Assembly (NCBI RefSeq): GCF_021295335.1
Contig: NZ_JAIWOT010000001.1
Span: 375,001 to 439,000 of the forward strand
DNA length: 64,000 nucleotides
Reading direction: 5' to 3'
DNA from: Komagataeibacter sp. FNDCF1
GTDB taxonomy: Bacteria; Pseudomonadota; Alphaproteobacteria; Acetobacterales; Acetobacteraceae
The notes below the pieces were generated by a model. That model had not been told where the DNA came from. It did no database searches and saw only the letters and a list, made by a program, of their open reading frames with translations. The position numbers and the translations under genes are program-made. Numbering within the stretch: the first letter of the stretch is position 1; each line of letters begins with the position of its first letter. This document shows, one piece after another, positions 34,508 to 44,001 of the stretch.

Positions 34508-36235
34508 ATGTCGGATACAGCATATTCCCCGGGTCATGTGCCCCTTTGCACGGCCCTGCATGGCAGGGAACTGCTGGATAATCCCGTGCTGAACAAAGGG
34601 AATGCATTCGACAGGCGCGAACGTGACCTGTTCGGACTGCATGGCCTGCTGCCGGCCCATGTCGAGACGCTGGCCGGGCAGGTTGAACTGGCCTGCGCAC
34701 GACTGGCGGCCCTGCCGGACAATTTTGCGCGACACATTGCGCTGCGCGAAATCCAGGACCGGAATGAAACCCTTTTCTATGCCATTGTCGAGCAGGGGCT
34801 CGAGAAATGGCTGCCCATCATCTACACGCCCGCCATCGGTCGGGCCTGCCAGCAGTTCAGCCATATCTGGACCCGCCCGCGCGGTCTGTTCCTGAACTTC
34901 ACGGACCGGGGGCGCATTGCCGAAATCCTGGCCAGCCCGCAATGGGATGACGTGCGCGTGATCGTGGCGAGCGACGGCGGCAGCATCCTGGGCATAGGGG
35001 ACCAGGGGGCCAACGGCATGGGCATCCCCATTGGCAAGCTGTCGCTCTACACGGCCTGTGGTGGACTGGACCCTGCATACGCGCTGCCCGTGCTGCTGGA
35101 CGTGGGCACGGATAACGAAGCCCTGCTGGCCGACCCCGAATATATCGGCTGGCGGCACAGGCGCGTGCGTGGCGTGGAATATGATGCCTTCATTGCGGAA
35201 TTCGTCACCGCCGTGGCCGCCCGCTGGCCTGCCATCGCCCTGCATTGGGAGGATCTGCCCGGCGCCGATGCCCTGCGCATCCTGCGGCGCTACCGCGATG
35301 GGATGTGTACCTATAACGATGACATACAGGGCACCGCCGGCGTGGCTGCGGGTGCGCTGCTGGCCGCGATCCGGGCCGGGGCCGCGCCGCTGGCGGAACA
35401 GCGCATTGTCATCTTTGGCGCGGGCGGCGCGGGTTGCGGCATTGCCGACCTGCTGGCCCGGATGATGATGGTGGACGCGGGCATGACGGCGGCGGATGCC
35501 CGCAGGCGGTTCTTCATGGTCGATGTCGATGGTCTTGTCCGCCATGGCATGGACAAGATGACCGAGGGGCAGCGCCCCTTTGCCCGGCCCGCCGACATCG
35601 CGGCGGGCTGGCAGGTGGCGGATGGGGCGCATGTCACGCTGGCCGAAGTGGTGGCGCATGTGCGGCCCACCACGCTGATCGGCACATCGGGGCAGGGCGG
35701 GGCGTTCACGCGCCAGATCGTGGAATCCATGGCGCAGCACGTGACCCGGCCAGTCATCTTCGCCCTGTCGAATCCTACGGCCAATATCGAGGCCACGCCT
35801 GCCGACCTGCTGGAATGGACCGATGGCCGCGCCATCATCGGCACGGGCGGTCCGTTCACGCCGGTGACCCATGCGGGCCGCCCGCGCCCGGTGGACCAGA
35901 TCAACAATTCCTATGTCTTCCCCGGCGTGGGGCTTGCGGTCGTGGCCGGTGGCATTACGCGCATGACTGATGGCATGTTCCTTGCCGCGGCCCGTGCGCT
36001 GGCCGGTCTTTCCCCCGCGGGCGGGGCGCAGGGTGGGGTGGACGCACCACTGCTGCCGCCCGTGTCCGGGCTGCGCACCGTCGCCATGGCGGTGGCCTGC
36101 GCCGTGATCCGGCAGGGACAGGCGGAAGGTGTGGCCCCGGCCATGTCTGACACGGATGTCGAAGCCGCCCTTGCCGCTGCCATGTGGCGGCCCCGCTACC
36201 GCCCGTATGAACGCAGGGAACACAGCAGCACCTGA
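34508..36235 (+). CDS. maeA: NAD-dependent malic enzyme (long form)
   Basis: 575 residues. Malic-enzyme N-domain has YTPAIGRACQQFSHIWTRPRG and DGGSILGIGDQGANGMGIPIGK (the Lys catalytic acid/base region). The Rossmann domain has VIFGAGGAGCGIADLL, and FALSNPTANIEATP, RAIIGTGGPFTPV near the C-terminus. It decarboxylates malate to pyruvate. The long size and motif pattern fit the MaeA/SfcA (NAD) form rather than the phosphotransacetylase fusion. LysR divergent upstream. Confidence 0.9.
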   Translation: MSDTAYSPGHVPLCTALHGRELLDNPVLNKGNAFDRRERDLFGLHGLLPAHVETLAGQVELACARLAALPDNFARHIALREIQDRNETLFYAIVEQGLEKWLPIIYTPAIGRACQQFSHIWTRPRGLFLNFTDRGRIAEILASPQWDDVRVIVASDGGSILGIGDQGANGMGIPIGKLSLYTACGGLDPAYALPVLLDVGTDNEALLADPEYIGWRHRRVRGVEYDAFIAEFVTAVAARWPAIALHWEDLPGADALRILRRYRDGMCTYNDDIQGTAGVAAGALLAAIRAGAAPLAEQRIVIFGAGGAGCGIADLLARMMMVDAGMTAADARRRFFMVDVDGLVRHGMDKMTEGQRPFARPADIAAGWQVADGAHVTLAEVVAHVRPTTLIGTSGQGGAFTRQIVESMAQHVTRPVIFALSNPTANIEATPADLLEWTDGRAIIGTGGPFTPVTHAGRPRPVDQINNSYVFPGVGLAVVAGGITRMTDGMFLAAARALAGLSPAGGAQGGVDAPLLPPVSGLRTVAMAVACAVIRQGQAEGVAPAMSDTDVEAALAAAMWRPRYRPYERREHSST

Positions 36236-36323
36236 TCCGCCCGTCACTACGCCCGGAACGACAGATCACGCCCCCTGCGGGCGCGGACCATGTCCGCCAT
36301 GCCGACACGACGGACAGGAGTAT

Positions 36324-38381
36324 ATGGATATTTCCCGCTTTGTGCCCGCCCCCATGGCGGGCGTGGCCATGCTGCGCTGGCTGTTCTGCCCTGCGCCACA
36401 GGCGGTGGGGTTTGCGCTACGTAACACGCTGGCATCCCTCATCGCGCTGGCCATCGCGCTGTGGATGGAACTGGACAGCCCGCAATGGGCGGTGGCCACG
36501 GTCTGGTCGGTGGCCCAGGTACGCCGGGGGGAGAGCATGTCCAAGGCGCGGTGGCGCATCGTGGGCACGCTGGCGGGGGCGGTGGCGGCGGTGGTGTTCA
36601 TCGGCGCCTTTCCGCAGCAGTCCTGGCTGTTTTTTCCTGCCGTGGCGACATGGATCGGGCTGTGCAGCTTTCTGGCCACCTTCTGCCTGAACTTCCGTTC
36701 CTATGCGTTCGTGCTGTCGGGCTACACGTGCTCCATCATTGCGGTTGCTGCGGCGTCGGCCCCCGATAACGTGTTCTTTATCGGCATCTCGCGCGCGACC
36801 TACATCGTGCTGGGGGTCGTGTGCGAGGCCGCGATCGCCATGCTGTTCACGCGCAACCTCTCCACGCGTGCGCAGGCGACCATGGTGGGGCAGGTGGAAG
36901 GCGTCCTGCGTCACCTGGCCGTCCTGCTGCGTGAAATCGTGCTGCATGAGCGTGACACGCTGGTCCATGCCGGTGAATTCTCTGACATGCTGGTTTCGGT
37001 CCATCAGGGTCTGGAATTCCCGGCCATCGAGATGGGGCGGCAGGTACGAGCCGGCGATCATGCCCGCGCCGTGCTGGCGGATGTGTCCATTCTCGTCACC
37101 CGTCTTGTCGGCCTGTCCGGCGGGGCGGAACGGGCCATGCTGGCCGATGACGGGGCGCTGGCCGACACGCGGGGCCAGCTGCTGCACCTGTGTGACCGGC
37201 TGGCCGTCGCCCGGCTGGCCGAAGGCGCGCTGGAAGGCATGAATGATCAGGTCGTGCACCTGCGCACGCTGTTCGCGCGGCGGGCCGGGACCGGCGGGCA
37301 GGAGATGGCGCGCATCACCCATGGCGTGCTGGCGGCCGCCATGGATGACCTGGAGGATGCGCTGGCGCATTGTCACGCCATCTGCACCCCGCCGGCGCAT
37401 GACCGCTTCCGCTTTCATCTGGGTGGGCACCGCGATATCCGGCTGGCGTTCCATAATGGCCTGCGCGGGGCCATTGCCATCATGCTCGCGGCCCTGGTGT
37501 ACGAGGTCACGGCCTGGCCCGGTGGCATGGGTTTCATTGCCATTACCACACTTGTCTGCGGCCTGTTCGCCACGCGGGAGAACCCGGTGGTGGGAACCAC
37601 GCGTTTCCTGTCGGGTGCCGTGTGGTCCGCCGTGGCGGCGGGCTTTCTTGACCTTGGTGTCCTGCCTTATCTGAGTGATTATGAAGAATTCGCCTTCGTG
37701 CTGGGCATATTCCTGTTCGTGGGTGGTCTGGCCAAATGCAACCGGGGCACGGCGGGGGCGGCGGCCGCGTACGGGCTGCTCATGCCCAACCTGCTCATGC
37801 CCGGCAACCAGAGCCGGGTGGATGAGGTGCTGTTCCTCAACACCGCGCTGCATACGGTGCTGGCGGTGGGGTTGAGCGTGCTGGTGTTCCGCCTTGTCCT
37901 GCCTTTTCGCGCGCGTGATGAGCGGCTGCGTTTTGGTGTGTATATCCGTGGTGAACTGCGGCGGCTGTGCGTTATGCCGCTGCCGCCTTCGCCACAGTGG
38001 TGGATCGGGACCAGCGTGGACCGGATCGGTCGCATGGTGCGGCACGCGGCGCAGGCGGGTGACCATGCGGCGGTAGGCGGCATCCGGCTTATGCTCATGT
38101 TTTCTTCCATCGGGCTTAATATCCTGCTGCTGCGCCAGTTCAGGCGGGAGCGGCGTGATGCGGTATCGGATGTCATAACCGCGCTGCTGCGTGCGCTTGC
38201 GCGCTACAGGCCCGTCAGCCCGCGTGGCATTGCCATGGTGCGCGCCGCGCGCGGGCGGCTGGCGCGCATGGAACGGGCCGATCCCGGCAATGGCAGGCTG
38301 CTGGACGTACTCGCCTGTCTGGACGGTATCAGCCGCACGGCGGCGGCCTGTGTTGTCGCGATGGGAAGGGGGGTGGAGTGA
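36324..38381 (+). CDS. FUSC family (AaeB-like) efflux protein
   Basis: 685 residues from ATG 36324 with AGGAG upstream. Two membrane blocks at about residues 25-180 (SLIALAIALWMELDSPQWAVATVW; RATYIVLGVVCEAAIAMLF) and 430-570 (AIAIMLAALVYEVTAWPGGMGFIAITT) enclose a cytosolic helical region. The WSVAQVRRGESMSKARWRIVG motif is typical of FUSC exporters of aromatic or organic acids. LysR downstream may regulate it. Substrate unknown. Confidence 0.8.
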   Translation: MDISRFVPAPMAGVAMLRWLFCPAPQAVGFALRNTLASLIALAIALWMELDSPQWAVATVWSVAQVRRGESMSKARWRIVGTLAGAVAAVVFIGAFPQQSWLFFPAVATWIGLCSFLATFCLNFRSYAFVLSGYTCSIIAVAAASAPDNVFFIGISRATYIVLGVVCEAAIAMLFTRNLSTRAQATMVGQVEGVLRHLAVLLREIVLHERDTLVHAGEFSDMLVSVHQGLEFPAIEMGRQVRAGDHARAVLADVSILVTRLVGLSGGAERAMLADDGALADTRGQLLHLCDRLAVARLAEGALEGMNDQVVHLRTLFARRAGTGGQEMARITHGVLAAAMDDLEDALAHCHAICTPPAHDRFRFHLGGHRDIRLAFHNGLRGAIAIMLAALVYEVTAWPGGMGFIAITTLVCGLFATRENPVVGTTRFLSGAVWSAVAAGFLDLGVLPYLSDYEEFAFVLGIFLFVGGLAKCNRGTAGAAAAYGLLMPNLLMPGNQSRVDEVLFLNTALHTVLAVGLSVLVFRLVLPFRARDERLRFGVYIRGELRRLCVMPLPPSPQWWIGTSVDRIGRMVRHAAQAGDHAAVGGIRLMLMFSSIGLNILLLRQFRRERRDAVSDVITALLRALARYRPVSPRGIAMVRAARGRLARMERADPGNGRLLDVLACLDGISRTAAACVVAMGRGVE

Positions 38382-38626
38382 CATCCATTCCTGCCCCGCC
38401 TGCCGTCAGGCGCCACGTGCGAGGCGGACAGGGCGGGCTGCGTTCACATTTATCTGTCTTGCGCCACGGCGTACCGGCGGCCGTGACGGTAGGCAGGCGC
38501 GGACACCCATGATAGGGCAGGGAGAGCACCATCATCGGAGCATCATCCGACGGGTGGGTTGCATCCGCTTTTTCGTGATGGCCGGACCGGGTGCGCCCGG
38601 TTCGCAGGGGATTGAAGACGCAGGGC

Positions 38627-39589
38627 ATGAGAAAAGGCTACGATCTCGACCTGCTGCGCAGCCTTCAGGTACTGCTTGAGGAGGAAGGGGTCTCCCACGC
38701 CGCCCGCAGGCTGAAAACGAGCGAGGCCGCGATGAGCCGCAGCCTTGCCAAGCTGCGCGTGGTTTTTGGCGACCCGATCCTGGTGGCATCGGGGCGGCGG
38801 ATGGTGGCCACGTCCTTTGCGCTGGGCCTGCGCGAGCGGGTGCAGGCGCTGGTCACGGGGGCCGATGCCCTGCTGGAAGGGCAGGAAACGCCCGACCTGG
38901 CCGGGCTTTCGCCGCATTTTACCCTGCGGGCCAATGATCTGATCGTGGGTGCATTCGGTGCCGCGATCCTGACGGCGCTGCGGCATGAGTGCCCCGGCTG
39001 CGCCATCACCTTCGCGCCCGAGACGGATGAGGAACCCAGCGACGACCTGCGTGAAGGGCGGGTGGACCTGTATCTGGGCGCGACCGATGACATGCGGCCC
39101 GAAATCCGTCGGCAGAGCCTTTTCCCCACATCATTCCGTGCCCTTGTACGTGCGGACCACCCCATCCTGGCCGAAGGCGTCACCCCGGCCGCCATCGCGC
39201 GCTATGAACATATAAGCGTGTCGCGCCGGGGGCGGCTGCATGGCCCGATCGATACGGTAATGAAAGAGCGTTTCGGCCTGAAACGCCGCGTGGTCATGGT
39301 CGTGCCCACCTATTACGCCATGGTCGAGACCCTGCGCATGATGGACATGATCCTGCCGCTGCCGGGCATCGCCATCGACTACCTGCCCATCCGCTCCATG
39401 CATCTGGCAGAGTTCGAATTTCCCTTCCACCTGCCCCCCGTTCACACGTTCCAGGCATGGCATCCCCGGCGCGACAGCGACCCGGTGCACCGCTGGCTGC
39501 GTGGCACGGTCTACCGCGTGGTGCGCCAGCGCCGCGGGGCCCCGCCCGAAGGCTTTTCCCCCGTTTCGGCCGGTATCGCGGGCGCGTAG
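38627..39589 (+). CDS. LysR-family regulator
   Basis: 320 residues from ATG 38627; a longer GTG start (38591) lacks support. HTH: LLRSLQVLLEEEGVSHAARRLK then SEAAMSRSLAKLRVVFGDPIL. C-terminal effector domain includes FTLRANDLIVGAFGAAIL. The NodD/NahR-like subfamily is suggested by RSLAKLR and the PILVASGRRMVAT stretch. It follows the FUSC gene and converges with dadA. Confidence 0.85.
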   Translation: MRKGYDLDLLRSLQVLLEEEGVSHAARRLKTSEAAMSRSLAKLRVVFGDPILVASGRRMVATSFALGLRERVQALVTGADALLEGQETPDLAGLSPHFTLRANDLIVGAFGAAILTALRHECPGCAITFAPETDEEPSDDLREGRVDLYLGATDDMRPEIRRQSLFPTSFRALVRADHPILAEGVTPAAIARYEHISVSRRGRLHGPIDTVMKERFGLKRRVVMVVPTYYAMVETLRMMDMILPLPGIAIDYLPIRSMHLAEFEFPFHLPPVHTFQAWHPRRDSDPVHRWLRGTVYRVVRQRRGAPPEGFSPVSAGIAGA

Positions 39590-39600
39590 GCCAACAGCCG

Positions 39601-40857
39601 TTACTGTCCGTAGCGGACGATGCCCAGGTCCTCATGCGGGATGTCGGGCATGCGACCGGACATGATATCGGCCAGGACCTTTCCCGACCCGCACGCCATG
39701 GTCCAGCCCAGCGTACCATGGCCGGTGTTCAGGAACAGGTTGTCATGGCGCGTACGGCCGATGATGGGTGTGCCATCGGGTGTCATCGGGCGCAGGCCGG
39801 TCCAGAACCGTGCCGTCGGGATGTTGCTGCTGCCGGGGAACAGGTCGGTTACCGAATGTTCCAGCGTCTCGCGCCGGGGGGCGCGCAGCGTGGTGCTGAA
39901 CCCGGCCAGTTCCGCCGTGCCGCCAGCGCGTACGCGGTTGCCCAGCCGGGTGATGCCGATCTTGAATGTCTCGTCCATGACGGTGGAGACGGGGGCCTGC
40001 TGTTCGTTGGTGATGTCGGCGGTCAGCGAATAGCCCTTGACCGGATAGATGGGCAGGTCCAGCCCCAGGTGGCGCACCATGGCCGGGGAATAGCTGCCCA
40101 GCGACAGGACATAGGAATCCGCGCGCATCGGGCCCCGGCTGGTTTCGATGCCGGTCACGCGGCCGCCTTCGGCCGTGATGGCGCGGATGCGGGTATCGTA
40201 ATGGAAGGTGACGCCTGCATCCGCCGCCCTTGCCGCCAGACGCTGGGTGAACATGAAGGCATCCCCCGTTTCGTCACCGGGCAGGCGCAGGCCCCCTACG
40301 ATCTTGTGCGCCGACGGACCCAGCCCCGGTTCGGCCTTCACGCATTCCGCGCGGGTCAGCAGTTCGTAGGGCACGTCATACTGTTCCAGCACGCGGATAT
40401 CGCCCGCGATCCCGTCCATCTGCTTCTGCGTGCGGAAAAGCTGCAGGGTGCCCTGCTGGCGGTCGTCATAGGTCATGCCGGTGCTGGCGCGCAGGTCACG
40501 CATCATGTCGCGGCTGTATTCCGCAATGCGGACCATGCGGCCCTTGTTGCGGTCATAGGCGGCGGCATTGCAGTTCTCCAGCATCTGGACCAGCCATTTC
40601 CACAGATGCGGGTCGGGCATGGGCCAGAATACGAAGGGGCGGTATTTCATCATCAGCCACTTCAGGGCCTTGAACGGCACGCCCGGCCCCGCCCATGGGG
40701 AGGAATATCCCGGCGAGACCTGCCCCGCATTGGCAAAGCTGGTTTCAAGCCCGGATTCAGGCTGGCGGTCGACAACCGTAACCTCATGGCCTGCCTGCGC
40801 AAGGTACCATGCCGATGTAACACCGACGACACCGCTACCCAGAACGATGATTTTCAT
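39601..40857 (-). CDS. dadA: D-amino-acid dehydrogenase
   Basis: 418 residues. FAD-binding motif [23 protein letters not shown], DadA-specific [20 protein letters not shown], and the C-terminal [16 protein letters not shown] and [11 protein letters not shown]. It oxidises D-alanine to pyruvate plus ammonia, feeding electrons to quinones. It forms an operon with alanine racemase, 34 bases upstream. Together they degrade L-alanine. Confidence 0.93.
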   Translation of the reverse strand: MKIIVLGSGVVGVTSAWYLAQAGHEVTVVDRQPESGLETSFANAGQVSPGYSSPWAGPGVPFKALKWLMMKYRPFVFWPMPDPHLWKWLVQMLENCNAAAYDRNKGRMVRIAEYSRDMMRDLRASTGMTYDDRQQGTLQLFRTQKQMDGIAGDIRVLEQYDVPYELLTRAECVKAEPGLGPSAHKIVGGLRLPGDETGDAFMFTQRLAARAADAGVTFHYDTRIRAITAEGGRVTGIETSRGPMRADSYVLSLGSYSPAMVRHLGLDLPIYPVKGYSLTADITNEQQAPVSTVMDETFKIGITRLGNRVRAGGTAELAGFSTTLRAPRRETLEHSVTDLFPGSSNIPTARFWTGLRPMTPDGTPIIGRTRHDNLFLNTGHGTLGWTMACGSGKVLADIMSGRMPDIPHEDLGIVRYGQ

Positions 40858-40891
40858 TGCAAATATGCCTTTTCTGGCAGGTGGGAACGCC

Positions 40892-42037
40892 TTACGCGGC
40901 CTGCGTCAGGTAAGCGCGGTGGAAACGCGCGCCGAGAGCTGTCAGCACCTCGTAGCCGATGGTGCCAGCGGAATGGGCCACGTCGTCCACGCTGCGGCGG
41001 GGGCCGATCATGTCGACATGCGTGGCCTGATCCAGCACGCTTTCGGGAACGGCGCTGACATCGACCGTGGTCGAATCCATCGAGATCCGGCCCAGGATCG
41101 GCAGGCGGTACGCATCCAGCCATGCACAGCCGCCGTTATTGGCCCCCTGGCGCAGGAAGCCATCCGCATAGCCGATGCCCAGCGTGGCGATACGGCGCGG
41201 CCCGGGGGCGCGCCATGTCAGGCCATAGCCCACGCCATCGCCCGCGCCGATGGTGCGTTTCTGCACGATGCGGGCGCGCAGCCGTACTGTGGGGTGCAGC
41301 GGGTTGGGGCCGTCGGCATTGGGGGCCAGCCCGTACAGGGCCGCACCGGGCCGCACAAGGTTGAAATGATAGTCCACCCCAAGGAAAATGCCCGATGAGG
41401 CCGCAAGCGCCAGCGGAGCCGCGGGCAGCCGGGCGGCCATGGCGTGCAGCCTGTCGCGCTGCATGGCATTGGCGGGGCTGGCAGGTGTGTCGGCACAGGC
41501 AAGATGGCTCATGACCAGTTGCGTCCCGATCCCGTCCAGCAGGGCAGGCCGGGCGGCCAGGACCGCCACATCCGCATCCGACAGGCCGAAGCGCGACATG
41601 CCGGTATCAACCTGCAGGGCGGCGGGCAGGGGCCTGCCCATCTGTGCGGCATGCCCGCACCAGCCGGCGATCTGCTCCATGCTGTTGAGCACGGGCAGCA
41701 GGGCATGGCGGGTGAATTCAGCTTCCGTGCCGGGCATGGGCCCATGCAGGACAAAAATCGCCGCCGTGGCGCTGACATGGGGGCGCAGGCGCATGCCTTC
41801 TTCCAGATGGGCGACGAAAAAAACCTTTGCCCCCGCCCGTTCCAGCACCGGACCCACCCTGTGGGCACCCAGGCCATAGGCATCGGCCTTGACCACGGCG
41901 GCGCAGGTGGCCTGCCCGGTGCGTGCGTTGAGCAGGCGGTAATTGGCCGCGATGGCGCCCAGGTCTATTTCCAGCATTGCTCCGGCGCCTGGCGCGGCCC
42001 ATCCGGCAGCGGACAGGGAAGAAGGCAGGTCGGTCAT
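40892..42037 (-). CDS. alr: Alanine racemase (catabolic type)
   Basis: 381 residues. PLP lysine motif [17 protein letters not shown], and catalytic Tyr region [14 protein letters not shown] with [12 protein letters not shown] near the C-terminus. It interconverts L- and D-alanine; placed with dadA it matches DadX-like catabolic use, but could also supply D-Ala for peptidoglycan. lrp is divergent. Confidence 0.93.
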   Translation of the reverse strand: MTDLPSSLSAAGWAAPGAGAMLEIDLGAIAANYRLLNARTGQATCAAVVKADAYGLGAHRVGPVLERAGAKVFFVAHLEEGMRLRPHVSATAAIFVLHGPMPGTEAEFTRHALLPVLNSMEQIAGWCGHAAQMGRPLPAALQVDTGMSRFGLSDADVAVLAARPALLDGIGTQLVMSHLACADTPASPANAMQRDRLHAMAARLPAAPLALAASSGIFLGVDYHFNLVRPGAALYGLAPNADGPNPLHPTVRLRARIVQKRTIGAGDGVGYGLTWRAPGPRRIATLGIGYADGFLRQGANNGGCAWLDAYRLPILGRISMDSTTVDVSAVPESVLDQATHVDMIGPRRSVDDVAHSAGTIGYEVLTALGARFHRAYLTQAA

Positions 42038-42110
42038 GCGCGGCGAACTCCGTCGTTCAGGGCGGGAACAGGACTGATCGTATGCGTGAGTGGATGAAAT
42101 GTCCTGTCGT

Positions 42111-42160
42111 TCAATGCAATATTATGCAATTATGGGCCTGCAATACGCAATTATATGCGA
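42111..42160. promoter_or_regulatory. Repeated TGCAAT elements between alr and lrp
   Basis: TGCAAT occurs at 42115, 42125 and 42139, and CGCAAT at 42146, in an AT-rich stretch. Plausible Lrp sites controlling the divergent genes. Confidence 0.45.
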
Positions 42161-42180
42161 AAACAAGCGGAAAATTCACC

Positions 42181-42624
42181 ATGCCGTTCGACCGGATGAC
42201 CGATGCCATATTGCGTAACCTCCGCCATGACGGACGCATGAGCAATGCCGACCTGGCGCAGCGGGTCGGCCTGTCGCCTTCGGCGTGCCTGAGGCGGGTA
42301 CGCATGCTGGAAAGGGACGGGGTGATCCGTGGGTACCGCGCCCTGGTGGATGAGCGTTCGGTCCATGGCATGACCACCGTGATCGTGCACATCACGCTGG
42401 AACGGCAGACGGAGGAATGCCTGCGCCGGTTCGAGGCCCGCGTACGCGAATGCCCCGATGTGCGCGAATGCTATCTCATGACCGGCAATGCCGACTATCT
42501 TGTGCGCGTGGAAGCGCGTGATGCGGCCGATTATGAACGCATCCACAAGGAAGAACTCTCCCGCATGCCCGGTGTGGCGCGGATACAGAGCAATTTCGCC
42601 ATCCGCACCGTGGTCCAGCGTTAG
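42181..42624 (+). CDS. lrp: Lrp/AsnC-family regulator
   Basis: 147 residues from ATG 42181. AsnC HTH: TDAILRNLRHDGRMSNADLA and QRVGLSPSACLRRVRMLERDG. RAM domain: VHITLERQTEECLRRFEARV and ECYLMTGNADYLVRVEARD. Such regulators sense amino acids. It is divergent from alr-dadA, so it likely activates alanine catabolism. Confidence 0.9.
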   Translation: MPFDRMTDAILRNLRHDGRMSNADLAQRVGLSPSACLRRVRMLERDGVIRGYRALVDERSVHGMTTVIVHITLERQTEECLRRFEARVRECPDVRECYLMTGNADYLVRVEARDAADYERIHKEELSRMPGVARIQSNFAIRTVVQR

Positions 42625-42746
42625 GGGGCATGTAACCCGTCATGTACCGTGTCGGCCATGGGGAGCGTGGCGCGTATTGTGATTGCGGGGGCCGTGGCCC
42701 GGGCCTGCTGCCGCCGGCGGGTTCCGGCGGCAGCATGGGGATGCGC

Positions 42747-43559
42747 TCAGGGTGCCGGGGGGATGACCGGCGCCGCATTGCGGGGAATGAACGGACGGAC
42801 CAGGAACTGGTAGCAGCCCGCCCCCAGCACGCCGCCCAAGATGGGTCCGGCAATGGGTACCCACCAGAAATGATCGGGTGCGGGCAGGGCTGCGTCCCCC
42901 CATCCGGTCAGGAAGCAGAACAGCCGTGGCCCGAAATCACGCGCGGGATTGATGGCCCATGCCTCCAGATAACCCGAGCAGGCCCCGATGCTGGCGACCA
43001 GCAGGCCGATGATCAGGGCGCTGGAATTGGCCTGCGGGGCAACGGTGTTGTATTCGCATGTAACGGCGAAAATACCGAGTACCAGCAATCCGGTCAGGAT
43101 CGTCTCATCCACGAAGGCATGCAGCGGGGTGACGAATTCCCCCGGATGGGTGAAGAACACGCCCGCCGCCCCGCCATCGGCGCGGGTCAGGCCATGCAAC
43201 TGGTTGTAATGATCGATTACGGGCTGGTACAGCGTGTAGACCAGCATCGCGCCGATCATGCCCCCCAGCACCTGTGCCGCGCAGTATGCAGGTACCCTGC
43301 GCCACGGAAAACCCCGGTACAGCGCCAGCGCCACGGATACGGCGGGGTTGGCGTGCGTGCCCGATACGCTGCCCGTTATGTAGATGGCAATGGTCACGCC
43401 CAGCCCCCACACGATGCTGACCCCCCAGTAGGAGAGTTTGTACGGGCTCGGGTCATACAGTGTGTACATGGCGGCCACGGAATCGCCAATCAGCACGATG
43501 ATGATGACCGCCAGGCATTCCGATATCAGTTCACCCAGGAATTGTCGGTTTTTCAGCAT
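42747..43559 (-). CDS. glpF: Glycerol facilitator (MIP family)
   Basis: 270 residues from ATG 43559; an upstream in-frame start exists but would cross the operator. Both NPA boxes are present: THANPAVSVALAL and AINPARDFGPRLF (the D after NPAR marks aquaglyceroporins). Six membrane helices are visible. It admits glycerol and is divergent from glpD, with a GlpR operator in its leader. Confidence 0.92.
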   Translation of the reverse strand: MLKNRQFLGELISECLAVIIIVLIGDSVAAMYTLYDPSPYKLSYWGVSIVWGLGVTIAIYITGSVSGTHANPAVSVALALYRGFPWRRVPAYCAAQVLGGMIGAMLVYTLYQPVIDHYNQLHGLTRADGGAAGVFFTHPGEFVTPLHAFVDETILTGLLVLGIFAVTCEYNTVAPQANSSALIIGLLVASIGACSGYLEAWAINPARDFGPRLFCFLTGWGDAALPAPDHFWWVPIAGPILGGVLGAGCYQFLVRPFIPRNAAPVIPPAP

Positions 43560-43635
43560 TTTAGCCCACTTTATTCTTTTATTATCATTTGATGGGAATG
43601 GGCTGTCCGGCTTCCGGCCTTTTTCCAGCCCTTCA

Positions 43636-43653
43636 ATGTTCTTAAACGAACAT
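43636..43653 (-). promoter_or_regulatory. GlpR operator upstream of glpF
   Basis: ATGTTC-TTAAAC-GAACAT, a dyad with the same arms as the site before glpD, matching the E. coli GlpR consensus half-sites. Confidence 0.7.
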
Positions 43654-43960
43654 GGGGGGCAGGGAAAGAGGGGCACGCGATTGTTAAGGCAAGAAGGTCT
43701 CCTTTTCCCATGTATTTCAATATATTTCATTTAACCTCTCCAACCTTTCCGATTCGGGTGGCGGCCTGGCCTGTTGGTACCGACCATTGACGGGGGCACG
43801 TTTCGGGTGCGACATGCGCGACTTCGCACATGCACAAAAATAAAGGGTCATATAAAGGGCAGGTAATGGCGAATTTATGGCTGGCCCGTTAACAGGAAGA
43901 ATAGAAAATATTTTAGGGAAAGACAGGCGTCCCGTGCGCTTTCTCTCTTGAAGCGCGCAC

Positions 43961-43980
43961 GATGTTCGTTTACGAACATC
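43961..43980 (+). promoter_or_regulatory. GlpR operator upstream of glpD
   Basis: GATGTTCGTTTACGAACATC: perfect 9-bp arms with a 2-bp spacer, 21 bases before glpD's start. The 440-base stretch 43560-44001 holds this, the glpF operator and no gene. Confidence 0.8.
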
Positions 43981-44001
43981 CGTATCAGGAGGAACATCCA
44001 C

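Noticed and set aside
36417-38384. 655-codon minus-strand frame over the FUSC gene
   Set aside because: Composition (His, Arg, Gln rich) is that of an antisense shadow; the plus-strand product has clear membrane helices.
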